Positions 1 through 8,777 of a stretch of DNA of 64,000 bases are shown piece after piece. The position numbers and the translations under genes are program-made. The notes below the pieces were generated by a model. The model was not told where the DNA came from. It did not search any database and saw nothing but the letters and a program-made list of their open reading frames with translations. The DNA comes from Sphingomonas sp. (GTDB lineage: Bacteria; Pseudomonadota; Alphaproteobacteria; Sphingomonadales; Sphingomonadaceae), in the NCBI RefSeq assembly GCF_019749955.1, contig NZ_JAIEPC010000011.1:1-64000 (forward strand), given 5' to 3'. How positions within the stretch are numbered: position 1 is the first letter of the stretch; each line of letters opens with the position of its first letter.

Positions 1-46
1 GCGCGCCGACGACGACGGCGAGCGTAACGGGGGTTTGGCCACGCAT
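1..46 (-). CDS. rimM: RimM 16S rRNA processing protein, N-terminal fragment
   Basis: Only the first 15 codons lie in the window; the gene runs off the left edge. The readable start is MRGQTPVTLAVVVGA, which fits the beta-strand opening of the RimM N-terminal domain. RimM binds the 30S head during ribosome maturation. The ATG directly follows the rpsP TAA with no spacing, so the two are co-transcribed and probably translationally coupled. The rpsP-rimM order is the standard bacterial arrangement and supports the call. Confidence 0.75.
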   Translation of the reverse strand, partial: MRGQTPVTLAVVVGA

Positions 47-574
47 TTACGCGTCGGCCGCAGGCGTCTCTTCGACCGCAGCTTCGGCTTCAGGAGCGAC
101 CGCTTCCGTCGCAGCGACTTCTTCAGCCGGGGCTTCAGCGACTTCCTCGGCGGCAGGCTCTTCGGCCACAACTTCTGGCTCCGGCTCAGGGGCGGCAGCC
201 GCAGCGGCAGCAGCTTCGGCGGCGGCGTCCTCGGCTGCCTTCAGCTTCTCGGCGCGTTCCTCGGCGCGTTCGGTCGCCTTTTCACCGGGCTTGCCCTTGT
301 TCGGGTTGTTGCGGGCGGGACGCTCCTTGACGCCCGTCGCGTCGAGGAAGCGCGCGACGCGATCGGTCGGCTGCGCGCCCATCTTCAGCCAATGCGCGGC
401 GCGCTCGGTGTCGAGCTTGATCCGCTCGGGCGAATCCTTCGCGAGCAGCGGATTATAGGTGCCGATCTTCTCAATGAAGCGGCCATCGCGCGGGCTGCGG
501 GCATCGGCGACGACGACCCGATAATAGGGACGCTTCTTGGAGCCGCCGCGCGACAAACGAATGCTGAGTGACAT
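47..574 (-). CDS. rpsP: 30S ribosomal protein S16 with long acidic tail
   Basis: S16 is a primary assembly protein of the 30S subunit. Residues 1-80 give the classic fold, starting [19 protein letters not shown] and including the IGTYNPLL stretch. The family is usually 80-100 residues, but this protein has 175: from about residue 100 on it is low-complexity Ala/Glu/Pro sequence, probably disordered. Such tails occur in alphaproteobacterial S16 but this one is long. The gene is followed directly by rimM and preceded 44 bases upstream by ffh on the same strand. Confidence 0.97.
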   Translation of the reverse strand: MSLSIRLSRGGSKKRPYYRVVVADARSPRDGRFIEKIGTYNPLLAKDSPERIKLDTERAAHWLKMGAQPTDRVARFLDATGVKERPARNNPNKGKPGEKATERAEERAEKLKAAEDAAAEAAAAAAAAPEPEPEVVAEEPAAEEVAEAPAEEVAATEAVAPEAEAAVEETPAADA

Positions 575-617
575 TAAACTTCCTTCTTTCTGATCATGTT
601 ATGAGGGGCCGAAGCCG

Positions 618-2093
618 TTACTTCTTCTTCTTGATGAAATTCTCAAAACCCGGCGGCATCTTCGGGCCGCCGAGGCCCGGCAGGCCGCCGCCCGCCTTGC
701 CCATCATCTCGCCGAGATCGGGGCCGCCGAGCGCATTGCCGATGCCGCCCATGCCACCGCCCTTGCCGAGCATCGCCATCATGCCCTTCATGCCGCCCAT
801 TTTTCTGAACTTCTTCATGGCGCCGGCCATTTCCTGGTGCATCTTGAGCAGCTTGTTGACCTCCTGCACGGTGGTCCCGCTGCCCTTGGCAATGCGAATC
901 TTGCGCTTGGCGTTGAGCAGTTCGGGCTTGGCCCGCTCCTTCGGCGTCATCGATCCGATCACGGCGTCCATATGGACGAGCGTCTTGTCATGGCCGCCAC
1001 CTGCCATCGCCGCTTGCGCCTTCTTCATCCCCGGCATCATGCCGGCGAGCGCGCCGAGCCCGCCCATGCGCTGCATCTGCGCGAGCTGGCTGCGCAGGTC
1101 GTTCATGTCGAACTTCCCCTGCTCCAGCCGCTTCGCCATCCGCTCGGCGTCTTCGACCTGGATCGCCTCGGCAGCCTTTTCGACGAGGCTGACGACGTCG
1201 CCCATGCCGAGGATACGCCCGGCGACACGACCCGGATGAAACGCCTCGATCGCGTCCATCTTTTCGCCGGTGCCCGCGAACTTGATCGGCTTGCCGGTGA
1301 CGGCGCGCATCGACAGTGCGGCACCGCCGCGCGCATCGCCGTCCATGCGGGTCAAAACCACACCGGTCAGCGGCACTTGCTCGCTGAAGTTCTGCGCGAC
1401 GTTCACCGCGTCCTGACCCGTCAGCGAATCGACGACGAGCAGGATCTCGTGTGGGCGCGAAATATCGGCAATCGCCTGCATTTCGTCCATCAACGCCTGA
1501 TCGACGTGCAGTCGACCGGCGGTGTCGAGCATCAGCACGTCATAGCCCTGAAGCTTGGCCGCCTGCATCGCGCGCTTGGCGATCTCGACCGGGCGTTGCC
1601 CTGCGACAATCGGGAGCGTGGCCACCTCGGTCTGCTTGCCGAGCGTGGCGAGCTGTTCCTGTGCAGCGGGGCGGTTGACGTCGAGCGACGCCATCAACAC
1701 TTTCTTGCCGTCGCGCTTCGCCAGCCGCTTGGCCAGCTTGGCCGTTGTCGTGGTCTTACCCGAGCCCTGGAGGCCGACCATCATGATGACGGCAGGCGGC
1801 GTCACGCCGAGTTCGAGCGTCGCCTCGCCGCCGCCCAGCATTTCGGTGAGCGCGTCGTTGACGATTTTGACGACCTGCTGCCCCGGCGTGACCGAGCGCA
1901 GCACGCTCTGGCCAACCGCTTGCTCGGTCACCTTGTCGACGAAATCGCGTGCGACCGGCAGCGCGACGTCAGCCTCAAGCAGCGCCACACGCACTTCGCG
2001 CATGGCCGCGCGCACGTCGGCCTCGGTCAGCGCACCGCGCCCCCGGAGCCGATCGAACACGCCGCCAAGGCGTTCGCTGAGACTGTCGAACAT
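618..2093 (-). CDS. ffh: Signal recognition particle protein Ffh
   Basis: SRP54 homologue: a GTPase that binds SRP RNA and signal sequences and delivers ribosome-nascent chains to FtsY. It has an N domain, a G domain with P-loop GLQGSGKTTT near residue 107, DTAGR and a TRMDGDARGG motif, then a methionine-rich M domain with Gly/Met-rich C-terminus. I chose the ATG at 2093 (MFDSLSERL) because GAGGAG lies 7 bases upstream and the family starts here; the open frame extends nine codons further. Its partners are in this window too: ftsY at 5336 and SRP RNA near 27.3 kb. Confidence 0.97.
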   Translation of the reverse strand: MFDSLSERLGGVFDRLRGRGALTEADVRAAMREVRVALLEADVALPVARDFVDKVTEQAVGQSVLRSVTPGQQVVKIVNDALTEMLGGGEATLELGVTPPAVIMMVGLQGSGKTTTTAKLAKRLAKRDGKKVLMASLDVNRPAAQEQLATLGKQTEVATLPIVAGQRPVEIAKRAMQAAKLQGYDVLMLDTAGRLHVDQALMDEMQAIADISRPHEILLVVDSLTGQDAVNVAQNFSEQVPLTGVVLTRMDGDARGGAALSMRAVTGKPIKFAGTGEKMDAIEAFHPGRVAGRILGMGDVVSLVEKAAEAIQVEDAERMAKRLEQGKFDMNDLRSQLAQMQRMGGLGALAGMMPGMKKAQAAMAGGGHDKTLVHMDAVIGSMTPKERAKPELLNAKRKIRIAKGSGTTVQEVNKLLKMHQEMAGAMKKFRKMGGMKGMMAMLGKGGGMGGIGNALGGPDLGEMMGKAGGGLPGLGGPKMPPGFENFIKKKK

Positions 2094-2322
2094 CAAAAAC
2101 TCCTCGTCGATCGTCGCCAAGCCGCTAAACGCAAAAACAGCTGGCGGACGAAACCTCGTCGGCCAGCTTTGCCCGTGGGCATGCTCATCGCGCGTTCCGG
2201 CAAGGAACGATCTGGGGCGCCTCTAACCCAATCGCCACTCTTTCGCAACCATGCGGCTTAACATCGTCTTGAGGGGTGATCCTGCATGGCTGGCAATGAT
2301 GACAAGAGAGCGCGGACGGACG

Positions 2323-3945
2323 ATGGCTGATCCAAGGCAGCAGGCACATTCTACGGTCGAAGTCGTGCATGACCGGCTGGGCGGCGCTATCACGGTCGCA
2401 GCAATTCTGGTCTTCGTGGCGACCGGTAGCGCGGTGCTGTCGACCAGCCTCGGGCGGCTGGCCGGCGGCGGCTCGCCGATCGACCGCGTGCTGCTGATCG
2501 CGCTGCTGCTCAATGTCGCGCTGATCCTGTTTGGCTGGCGCCGCCACGCCGCGTTGCGCGACGCCGCGATGCGCCAGAGCAACGCCAATATGCGCGCGGC
2601 CCAACTCGCTTCCACCGACCCGCTGACCGGTTTCCTCAATCGCCGGGCGCTGATCGAGGAAGGCGGCGCAATGATCGCGCAGGCCAATCGCCGCCACAAG
2701 GTTGTCGCGCTGATGCTGCTCGACCTCGACCATTTCAAGCGCGTCAATGATATGTACGGCCACGGCATCGGCGATGGGCTGTTGCGGCAGATTGCGGACG
2801 AGATTGCGGCGGCAATGCCCTCGGTCGCGCTTGCCGCGCGGCTTGATGGCGACGAATTTGGGTGCGCCTTCCTGTTCGATCCTTCGGTGCCGCAGACCGT
2901 CGACCGTGTCGCCGAAAGCCTGATGTCGCGCATGGCACGACCGTTCATCGTCGACGCGCTCGAGCTCCATGTCACCGCCTCGATCGGCATCGCGCGCACC
3001 GATGTCGACAGCCCGAGCATCGATGCGCTGATGCGCAGCGCCGACATTGCGATGCACGCCGCCAAGCAGGGCGGGCGGCGCCAATATGTCTGGTTCGACG
3101 CTTCGATGGAACGCGAGCTGCGCGAACGCAACCAAGTCGAAGTCGGGCTGCGCACCGCGATTCCGCAGCATCAGATCATTCCCTATTTCGATCAGCAGGT
3201 CGAGCTGGCGACCGGCAAGCTGGTCGGGTTCGAAGTGCTCGCGCGTTGGGACCATCCGACGCGCGGCCTGCTCGCGCCCGACGCGTTCCTGGCCATCGCG
3301 ACCGAGGCCGGGCTGGTCAATGAGCTGTCCTTTTCGGTGATGCGTCAGGCCTTTGCGCAAGCGCTCGACTGGGATCCGTCGCTGTCGCTCTCGGTCAATC
3401 TGGCGCCTGCGCAAATGAAAGACGCGTGGCTCGCGCAAAAACTGATCAAGCTGCTGACCGAAACCGGATTTCCAGCCGCGCGGCTTGAGATCGAGATCAC
3501 CGAAGCCGCGATGTTCGATGACCTGCCCCTCGCCCAGTCGACCGTCGCCAGCCTGAAGAATCAGGGCATCCGCGTGTCGCTCGACGATTTCGGGACGGGC
3601 TATTCGTCGCTCGCGCATCTGCGCGCACTGCCGTTCGACCAGCTCAAGATCGACCGCAGCTTCATTGCCTCGATCAACGACAATGCCGAAAGCGCCGCGA
3701 TTGTCACCGCCATCACGCGGCTCGGCGATAGTTTGAGCCTCGCGATCACGGCTGAAGGGATTGAAGACGCCGCAACCGAGGCCCGCGTGCGGGCGCTCGG
3801 CTGCGCACGGGGTCAGGGGTATCTTTACGGTCGGCCGATGACGGCCGCCAAGACGCGCTCGCTGCTCGCCGAGCGCCGCCTGCTGCGTCCCGCGGCTCAA
3901 AGCGCAGCGCCCGCACAGGGAGAAGGCGTCCGGCGCGCGGGCTGA
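2323..3945 (+). CDS. Membrane GGDEF-EAL cyclic-di-GMP protein
   Basis: Two hydrophobic segments (about residues 22-40 and 55-75) precede a GGDEF domain and a C-terminal EAL domain. The GGDEF signature reads DGDEF, so the first glycine is lost and cyclase activity is doubtful. The EAL domain looks competent: EVLAR, SVNLAP, EIEITE, DDFGTGYSSL, KIDRSFI, AEGIE and GQGY are all present. The likely net activity is phosphodiesterase, with the GGDEF part as a possible GTP sensor. The start is uncertain: the frame is open back to 2251, with ATGs at 2251, 2296 and 2323. The gene stands alone between divergent ffh and mtaB. Confidence 0.88.
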   Translation: MADPRQQAHSTVEVVHDRLGGAITVAAILVFVATGSAVLSTSLGRLAGGGSPIDRVLLIALLLNVALILFGWRRHAALRDAAMRQSNANMRAAQLASTDPLTGFLNRRALIEEGGAMIAQANRRHKVVALMLLDLDHFKRVNDMYGHGIGDGLLRQIADEIAAAMPSVALAARLDGDEFGCAFLFDPSVPQTVDRVAESLMSRMARPFIVDALELHVTASIGIARTDVDSPSIDALMRSADIAMHAAKQGGRRQYVWFDASMERELRERNQVEVGLRTAIPQHQIIPYFDQQVELATGKLVGFEVLARWDHPTRGLLAPDAFLAIATEAGLVNELSFSVMRQAFAQALDWDPSLSLSVNLAPAQMKDAWLAQKLIKLLTETGFPAARLEIEITEAAMFDDLPLAQSTVASLKNQGIRVSLDDFGTGYSSLAHLRALPFDQLKIDRSFIASINDNAESAAIVTAITRLGDSLSLAITAEGIEDAATEARVRALGCARGQGYLYGRPMTAAKTRSLLAERRLLRPAAQSAAPAQGEGVRRAG

Positions 3946-3983
3946 GGTGGACTTGGGCTTAGCCCGCGCCTAGATCGTCGCCA

Positions 3984-5339
3984 ATGTTGTCTGAGACACT
4001 TGCACCCGAGCCGATCGTCATCAGTCTCGGCTGCCGCCTTAATCTCGCCGAGAGCGAAACGATCCGCGCGATTAACGCCGGACGTGCGCTTGTCGTGGTC
4101 AACAGCTGTGCCGTCACCAACACCGCCGTCGCCGAAACCCGCGCGGCAATCCGCAAGGCGCGGCGCGCGCATCCCGGCACCGAGATTGCCGTCACCGGCT
4201 GCGCGGCACAGATCGATCCGATCGGCTTTGCCGCGATGCCCGAAGTCGACCGCGTGATCGGTAATGCCGAAAAGCTGCTCCCCGAGGCTTGGGCGTCGAC
4301 AGCGCCGGTGCAGGTGCAGGACATCATGGCGGTACGCGCCACCGCGCCGCATCTCGCCGCGAGCTTTGCCGATCATGTCCGCGCCTTCGTCGAGGTGCAA
4401 AATGGTTGCGACCACCGCTGCACCTTCTGCGCAATCCCCTTCGGGCGCGGCAACAGCCGCTCGGTCCCGGCAGGTGCGGTGATCGACCGGATCGCGGCGC
4501 TCGTCGATGCCGGGCACCGCGAAGTCGTGCTAACGGGCGTTGATCTCACCAGCTATGGCCCCGATCTGCCGGGCGCGCCCACCCTCGCCACGTTGATCGA
4601 ACGCATCCTGCGGCATGTACCGAAGCTCGAACGACTGCGGCTGTCGTCGCTCGATTCGATCGAGATTGACGAACGACTGTTCGAGCTGGTGACCGGTGAG
4701 GCGCGGATCATGCCGCACTTGCATCTGTCGCTCCAGGCCGGCGACGACATGATCCTGAAGCGCATGAAGCGTCGCCACGCGCGCGTCGACGCCGTGCGGA
4801 TCGTCGAGCGGCTGAAGGCGCGGCGCCCCGACATCGCGATCGGTGCCGATCTGATCGCGGGCTTCCCGACCGAGGACGACGCGATGTTCGCGAATACGCG
4901 CGCGCTGATCGACGATTGCGACATCGTCCACGCGCATATCTTCCCCTATTCGCCGCGCGCGGGAACGCCTGCTGCCCGGATGCCGCAGGTGGCGGCTGAA
5001 GTCCGCAAAGCACGAGCTGCCGAGCTGCGGAGCGCCGCCGCCGATCGTCGCGCAGGCTGGCTCGCCACGCTCGTTGGCACAACGCAGCAAGTGCTCGTCG
5101 AGCGCCCCGGCACGCGCGGGCATGCCGGAAACTTTGCCGATGTTGCCCTACCCCCTCATGCCGTTCGTGCTGAGCTTGTCGAAGCACCGTTTTTCTTTTC
5201 CAACGCCTCGCAGAAGAAGGACAGTGCTTCGACAAGCTCAGCACAAACGGGTTTGGTGGGTCAGATCGTGGAAGTAAGCATCACTGGCGTCGCCGATGGC
5301 CGCCTCCTCGCCGGTCCAGCGCTGGAGCGCGCCGCATGA
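3984..5339 (+). CDS. mtaB: tRNA t6A37 methylthiotransferase MtaB
   Basis: Radical-SAM methylthiotransferase that converts t6A37 to ms2t6A37 in tRNA. The N-terminal domain carries three cluster cysteines (C17 in SLGCRLN, C42, C73). The radical-SAM triad is C142, C146 and C149 in NGCDHRCTFC. The C-terminal TRAM-like region is interrupted at about residues 393-423 by an in-frame palindromic repeat; the usual sequence resumes at GQIVEVSITG. MtaB rather than MiaB is favoured by the short N-terminus and sequence style. The stop overlaps the ftsY start (ATGA). Confidence 0.9.
   Translation: MLSETLAPEPIVISLGCRLNLAESETIRAINAGRALVVVNSCAVTNTAVAETRAAIRKARRAHPGTEIAVTGCAAQIDPIGFAAMPEVDRVIGNAEKLLPEAWASTAPVQVQDIMAVRATAPHLAASFADHVRAFVEVQNGCDHRCTFCAIPFGRGNSRSVPAGAVIDRIAALVDAGHREVVLTGVDLTSYGPDLPGAPTLATLIERILRHVPKLERLRLSSLDSIEIDERLFELVTGEARIMPHLHLSLQAGDDMILKRMKRRHARVDAVRIVERLKARRPDIAIGADLIAGFPTEDDAMFANTRALIDDCDIVHAHIFPYSPRAGTPAARMPQVAAEVRKARAAELRSAAADRRAGWLATLVGTTQQVLVERPGTRGHAGNFADVALPPHAVRAELVEAPFFFSNASQKKDSASTSSAQTGLVGQIVEVSITGVADGRLLAGPALERAA
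5161..5250. repeat. Intragenic inverted repeat (REP-like) inside mtaB
   Basis: Two 27-base arms (5161-5187 and 5224-5250) are reverse complements with a single mismatch, separated by 36 bases. The arm core is GCTTCGACAAGCTCAGCAC. The element is read through in frame and adds about 30 residues that translate to AELVEAPFFF...SASTSSAQTG. From memory, this palindrome and these translated strings recur in sphingomonad genomes, mostly between genes. Confidence 0.9.
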
Positions 5340-6262
5340 GCAGTTGGCACGAAAAGCTCCTCGGCGGGTTCAAACGCACCTCGGACCGGCTGATCGGCAG
5401 CCTCACGGGCCTCGGCACGGGACCACTCGACACCGCGACGCTCGACGATATCGAGGAAGCGCTGATCGCCTCGGACCTCGGCCCCGGCACGGCGGCGCGC
5501 ATCCGCAACCGGCTCGCGACCGGTACCTTTGAGCGCAATCTCGAAGAACTCGGCATTCGCCTGATCGTTGCCGAGGAAATCGAAAAGGTGCTCGAACCCG
5601 TCGCGCGGCCGATCGAGATCAGCGCCTTCCCGCGCCCGCATGTCATTCTTGTCATCGGCGTCAATGGCTCGGGCAAGACGACGACGATCGCCAAGCTCGC
5701 GCATCTGTTCACCGAACAGGACTATGGCGTCATGCTCGCGGCGGGCGACACCTTTCGCGCCGCCGCGATCGGCCAGCTCGCGACCTGGGCCGAGCGCGTC
5801 GGCGTGCCGATCGTGCGCGGTCCCGAAGGCGGTGACGCGGCCGGCATCGTTTTCGATGCGGTCAAGCAGGCGACCGCACAAGGGATCGACGCACTGATCG
5901 TCGACACCGCCGGGCGCCTCCAGAACAAGCGCGAGCTGATGGACGAGCTGGCCAAGATCAAGCGCATGCTCGGCAAGATCGACCCCGCCTCGCCCCATGA
6001 CGTCATCCTCGTGCTTGATGCCACGACCGGGCAAAACGCCCTCACCCAGATCGAGGTCTTCAAGGAAGTCGCTGGCGTCACCGGCCTCGTCATGACCAAG
6101 CTCGATGGCACCGCGCGCGGCGGGGTGCTCGTCGCGGCGGCGGAGAAATTCGGGCTGCCGATCCACGCCATCGGTATCGGCGAAGGCGTCGGCGATCTGC
6201 GCCCCTTCGACGCGCGCGAAGTCGCGCGGATCATCGCCGGCATCGACAGGCCCAGCAAATGA
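5336..6262 (+). CDS. ftsY: SRP receptor FtsY
   Basis: Membrane-associated GTPase that pairs with Ffh to dock ribosome-nascent chains at SecYEG. P-loop GVNGSGKTTT lies near residue 109, followed by DTAGRLQNK and TKLDGTARGG, and the protein ends in the conserved GEGVGDLRPFD stretch. At 308 residues it is a short form: the acidic A domain found in E. coli is nearly absent and a helix (SSWHEKLLGGFKRTSDRL) begins the NG core. It overlaps mtaB by four bases and yciB by four bases, so the three form an operon. Confidence 0.97.
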   Translation: MSSWHEKLLGGFKRTSDRLIGSLTGLGTGPLDTATLDDIEEALIASDLGPGTAARIRNRLATGTFERNLEELGIRLIVAEEIEKVLEPVARPIEISAFPRPHVILVIGVNGSGKTTTIAKLAHLFTEQDYGVMLAAGDTFRAAAIGQLATWAERVGVPIVRGPEGGDAAGIVFDAVKQATAQGIDALIVDTAGRLQNKRELMDELAKIKRMLGKIDPASPHDVILVLDATTGQNALTQIEVFKEVAGVTGLVMTKLDGTARGGVLVAAAEKFGLPIHAIGIGEGVGDLRPFDAREVARIIAGIDRPSK

Positions 6263-6849
6263 CCGACACCAAGCTCCGCCCCCAGCCCGGTCTCACCATG
6301 GCGCTCGACTACGGACCGCTGGTCGTGTTCTTTCTCGCCTACAAGTTTACCGATGTTTTTGTGGGCACGCTGATCTTCATGGCTGCGGTGACCGCCGCCG
6401 TGATCATCTCGAAGCTGCTCCTCGGCCGGGTGTCGCCGATGCTGTGGCTGTCAGCAATTCTCGTCGTCGGCTTTGGCGGGCTGACCCTTTACCTGCACGA
6501 CGAACGCTTCATCCAGATCAAGCCGACGGTGATTTATGGCCTGCTCTCGGCGCTTCTGTTCGCCGGCGTGCTGACCGGTCGGCCGCTGCTCAAATATCTG
6601 CTCGAAGCGGCCTATGAGGGCCTGAGCGAACGCGGCTGGATGCTGCTGAGCCGCAACTGGGCCTTCTGGTTCGCGGCGATGGCGGTGGCCAATGAAGTGC
6701 TGCGCGCGACGCTCAGCTTCGATGCGTGGCTAACCGCCAAGGTATGGGGCGTGACGATCGCGACCTTGGTGTTCGGCGCGGCCAATGTGCCGATGCTGAT
6801 GAAGCACGGGCTCGGCGACGATCCGGCCCCCATCCCGCCCGAAGGGTAA
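6259..6849 (+). CDS. yciB: YciB / intracellular septation protein A family
   Basis: Inner-membrane protein of 196 residues with five to six hydrophobic segments, beginning at DYGPLVVFFLAYKF and ending near FGAANVPMLMKH. In the Enterobacteria the family acts in envelope maintenance and septation with cell-wall synthesis proteins. The PLLKYLLEAAYEGLSERGWMLL segment and RNWAFWF are typical. Its start overlaps the ftsY stop (ATGA), as is common in alphaproteobacteria. Confidence 0.92.
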   Translation: MTDTKLRPQPGLTMALDYGPLVVFFLAYKFTDVFVGTLIFMAAVTAAVIISKLLLGRVSPMLWLSAILVVGFGGLTLYLHDERFIQIKPTVIYGLLSALLFAGVLTGRPLLKYLLEAAYEGLSERGWMLLSRNWAFWFAAMAVANEVLRATLSFDAWLTAKVWGVTIATLVFGAANVPMLMKHGLGDDPAPIPPEG

Positions 6850-6881
6850 GGGCCCCGCCAAACCGGCGAGGCCCCCCATAT

Positions 6882-7502
6882 TCAACCCTGATCGGCGCGC
6901 GCGATACCTTCGCCGTCGAGGTTTTGCGCGGCAAATTCCCAGTTCAGGATCTTGCCGGTCACCGCTTCGAGATAGCCCGGACGCGCATTGCGGTAATCAA
7001 TGTAATAGGCGTGCTCCCACACATCGATCGTCAGCAGTGGCGTCATGCCGTCATAGGCGACCGGCGTGTCGGCATCGTGCAGCGACGTGACCTTCAGCTT
7101 GCCGCCGTCGAGCACGAGCCAGCCCCAGCCGCTGGCGAAATGGTTGGTCGATTCGGCGACGAGTGCCTTCACCAGCTCCTCGGTCGAGCCGAATTCGTCG
7201 GTGATCATCTCGGCGAGCTTGCCGCTCGGCGCTGCATAATTCGGCGTCAGCGAATGCCAGAAGAAGGTGTGGTTCCAGATCTGCGCCGAATTGTTGAACA
7301 GGCCCTTTTCGCCCTTTTTCTTGGCATGGCGGATTACGTCGGTCAGCTTGGCGCCTTCCAAGCCGTGCGCCGCGAGCATGCCGTTGGTCTTGTCGACATA
7401 GGCCTTGTGATGCTTGCCATGATGGAAATCGAAGGTCTCTGCCGACATCGTCGGCGCAAGCGCGTCCTTGGCATAGGGCAGCGGGGGCAGTTCAAAGGCC
7501 AT
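6882..7502 (-). CDS. sodB: Iron superoxide dismutase
   Basis: Dismutates superoxide in the cytosol. The N-terminal helical hairpin holds the ligand motif FHHGKHHKAYV (His near residue 27), a second His sits in NHTFFW, and the Asp/His ligands are in DVWEHAYYIDYRN. Residues FASGWGWLV and the AAPSG loop fit the Fe type rather than the Mn type. The length of 206 is normal. The stop lies 33 bases from the yciB stop, so the two are convergent. The gene has no obvious operon partner. Confidence 0.95.
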   Translation of the reverse strand: MAFELPPLPYAKDALAPTMSAETFDFHHGKHHKAYVDKTNGMLAAHGLEGAKLTDVIRHAKKKGEKGLFNNSAQIWNHTFFWHSLTPNYAAPSGKLAEMITDEFGSTEELVKALVAESTNHFASGWGWLVLDGGKLKVTSLHDADTPVAYDGMTPLLTIDVWEHAYYIDYRNARPGYLEAVTGKILNWEFAAQNLDGEGIARADQG

Positions 7503-7588
7503 GCGGTTTCTCCTGTGGTGGATGCGGGTGAAATGGCTGAACGAATGACGCGCCCCAATTGGTCCCGCCGCTCGTCTTGCGCAAGCCG

Positions 7589-8608
7589 TTAGCTGCCGCC
7601 GGCCAGCAAAGCGTGGCGGCGCAGTGCATGCCGGAGCTGGTCATAGGACAGCCCGAGCGCCTCGGCGGTCGAGCGCTGATTGAAACGATGTTCGGCGAGC
7701 GCGCTGGCGAGCAGCCGTCGCTCATAGCGCGCGACTGAGGTCTTGAAGTCGGCAGGGCCTTCCTCGGCCGACGCAGCCAGGGGTGATGGCGCCGCTTCTG
7801 GCGAGGCGGTGGCAGCGGCCTCTGACGCCTGCGGGCGATAGGGCGAATCGAACGGATCGAACTGAATCGCGTCGATCGGGCCGACTTGTTCCCAGCGGTA
7901 CACCGCGCGTTCGACGACGTTGCGCAATTCGCGCACATTACCCGGCCAGCGATAGTCGATCAGCGTGTCGACCGCCGCTGGTGTGAACCCCGGCCAGTCC
8001 TCCCACCCCATTTCCGATGCCATTCGGCGACCGAAGTGCTCGGCGAGCACCATGATATCGGCGGTCCGTGCGCGCAGTGGCGGTAACGTCACGACTTCAA
8101 ACGACAGCCGGTCGAGCAAGTCAGCGCGAAATTCGTGGCGCTCAACCTTGGCGGGCAGATGCTCGTTGGTGGCGGCGACAATGCGCACATTCACACGCAC
8201 GGGCCGCGACGCGCCGATCCGCGTGACTTCGCCATATTCGACCGCGCGCAGCAACCGCTCCTGCGCAGCCATCGACAGCGTCCCAAGCTCGTCGAGGAAC
8301 AACGTGCCTTGGTGCGCTTCCTCAAACCTTCCCTGCCGCGCCTTGGTGGCGCCGGTGAAGGCGCCCGCTTCATGCCCGAACAGCTCGGCTTCGATCAGCG
8401 TTTCGGGCAGTGCTGCACAGTTCATGATGATGAGCGGTTGGTCCCAGCGCGGCGACAGGCGGTGGAGGCGCTCGGCGACCAGTTCCTTGCCCGTCCCACG
8501 CTCGCCGATCACCAGCACCGGGCGGTCGAGCGCAGCGGCCCGGCTCGCACGTTCGAGCGCGTCGAGAAACACGCTCGATTGACCGATGACCTGAGTCTGG
8601 CGTTCCAT
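7589..8608 (-). CDS. pspF: PspF-type sigma54 activator of the psp operon
   Basis: Enhancer-binding AAA+ ATPase lacking an N-terminal sensor domain, as in PspF. It has Walker A GERGTGKE, the sigma54-contacting loop GAFTGA, Walker B in LFLDELGTLS, and a C-terminal Fis-type helix-turn-helix (NQRSTAEALGLSYDQLRHAL). The start at 8608 (MERQTQVIG) was chosen over the 43-codon longer open frame because the family begins here. It faces away from the psp genes, with a sigma54 promoter between. PspF is normally held inactive by PspA binding. Confidence 0.93.
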   Translation of the reverse strand: MERQTQVIGQSSVFLDALERASRAAALDRPVLVIGERGTGKELVAERLHRLSPRWDQPLIIMNCAALPETLIEAELFGHEAGAFTGATKARQGRFEEAHQGTLFLDELGTLSMAAQERLLRAVEYGEVTRIGASRPVRVNVRIVAATNEHLPAKVERHEFRADLLDRLSFEVVTLPPLRARTADIMVLAEHFGRRMASEMGWEDWPGFTPAAVDTLIDYRWPGNVRELRNVVERAVYRWEQVGPIDAIQFDPFDSPYRPQASEAAATASPEAAPSPLAASAEEGPADFKTSVARYERRLLASALAEHRFNQRSTAEALGLSYDQLRHALRRHALLAGGS

Positions 8609-8617
8609 GCCGACTGA

Positions 8618-8634
8618 TTGGTGCAAAGTACCAA
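8618..8634. promoter_or_regulatory. Possible PspF upstream activating palindrome
   Basis: TTGGT-N7-ACCAA is a perfect interrupted palindrome about 75-90 bases upstream of the sigma54 promoter and just ahead of pspF. This is a suitable place for PspF to activate psp transcription and repress its own gene. The assignment rests on position and symmetry only. Confidence 0.4.
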
Positions 8635-8707
8635 GTGTTGGCAAGGGTAATCTCGCTCGACCAACCGCTCGCACGCCGGGAGGGCTGGAAATCAGCCATT
8701 TTCGAAA

Positions 8708-8724
8708 CTGGCACGGTAGCTGCA
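8708..8724 (+). promoter_or_regulatory. Sigma54 promoter of the psp operon
   Basis: CTGGCACG-N4-CTGCA closely matches the RpoN consensus: GG at 8710-8711 and GC at 8722-8723 are separated by exactly ten bases. It points toward the psp genes. With the PspF gene divergent, this is the expected arrangement for stress-induced transcription. Confidence 0.88.
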
Positions 8725-8777
8725 AAGCTTGAGACAACTGCCCAACCGCAGATCAACCAATCTCAGGGAGACCCGAT

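Noticed and set aside
837..2261. Long plus-strand open frames opposite ffh and ones opposite the GGDEF-EAL gene (2185-3900)
   Set aside because: They are shadows created by high-GC codon bias of the real genes: Arg/His/Ala-rich products with no domain and no ribosome site.
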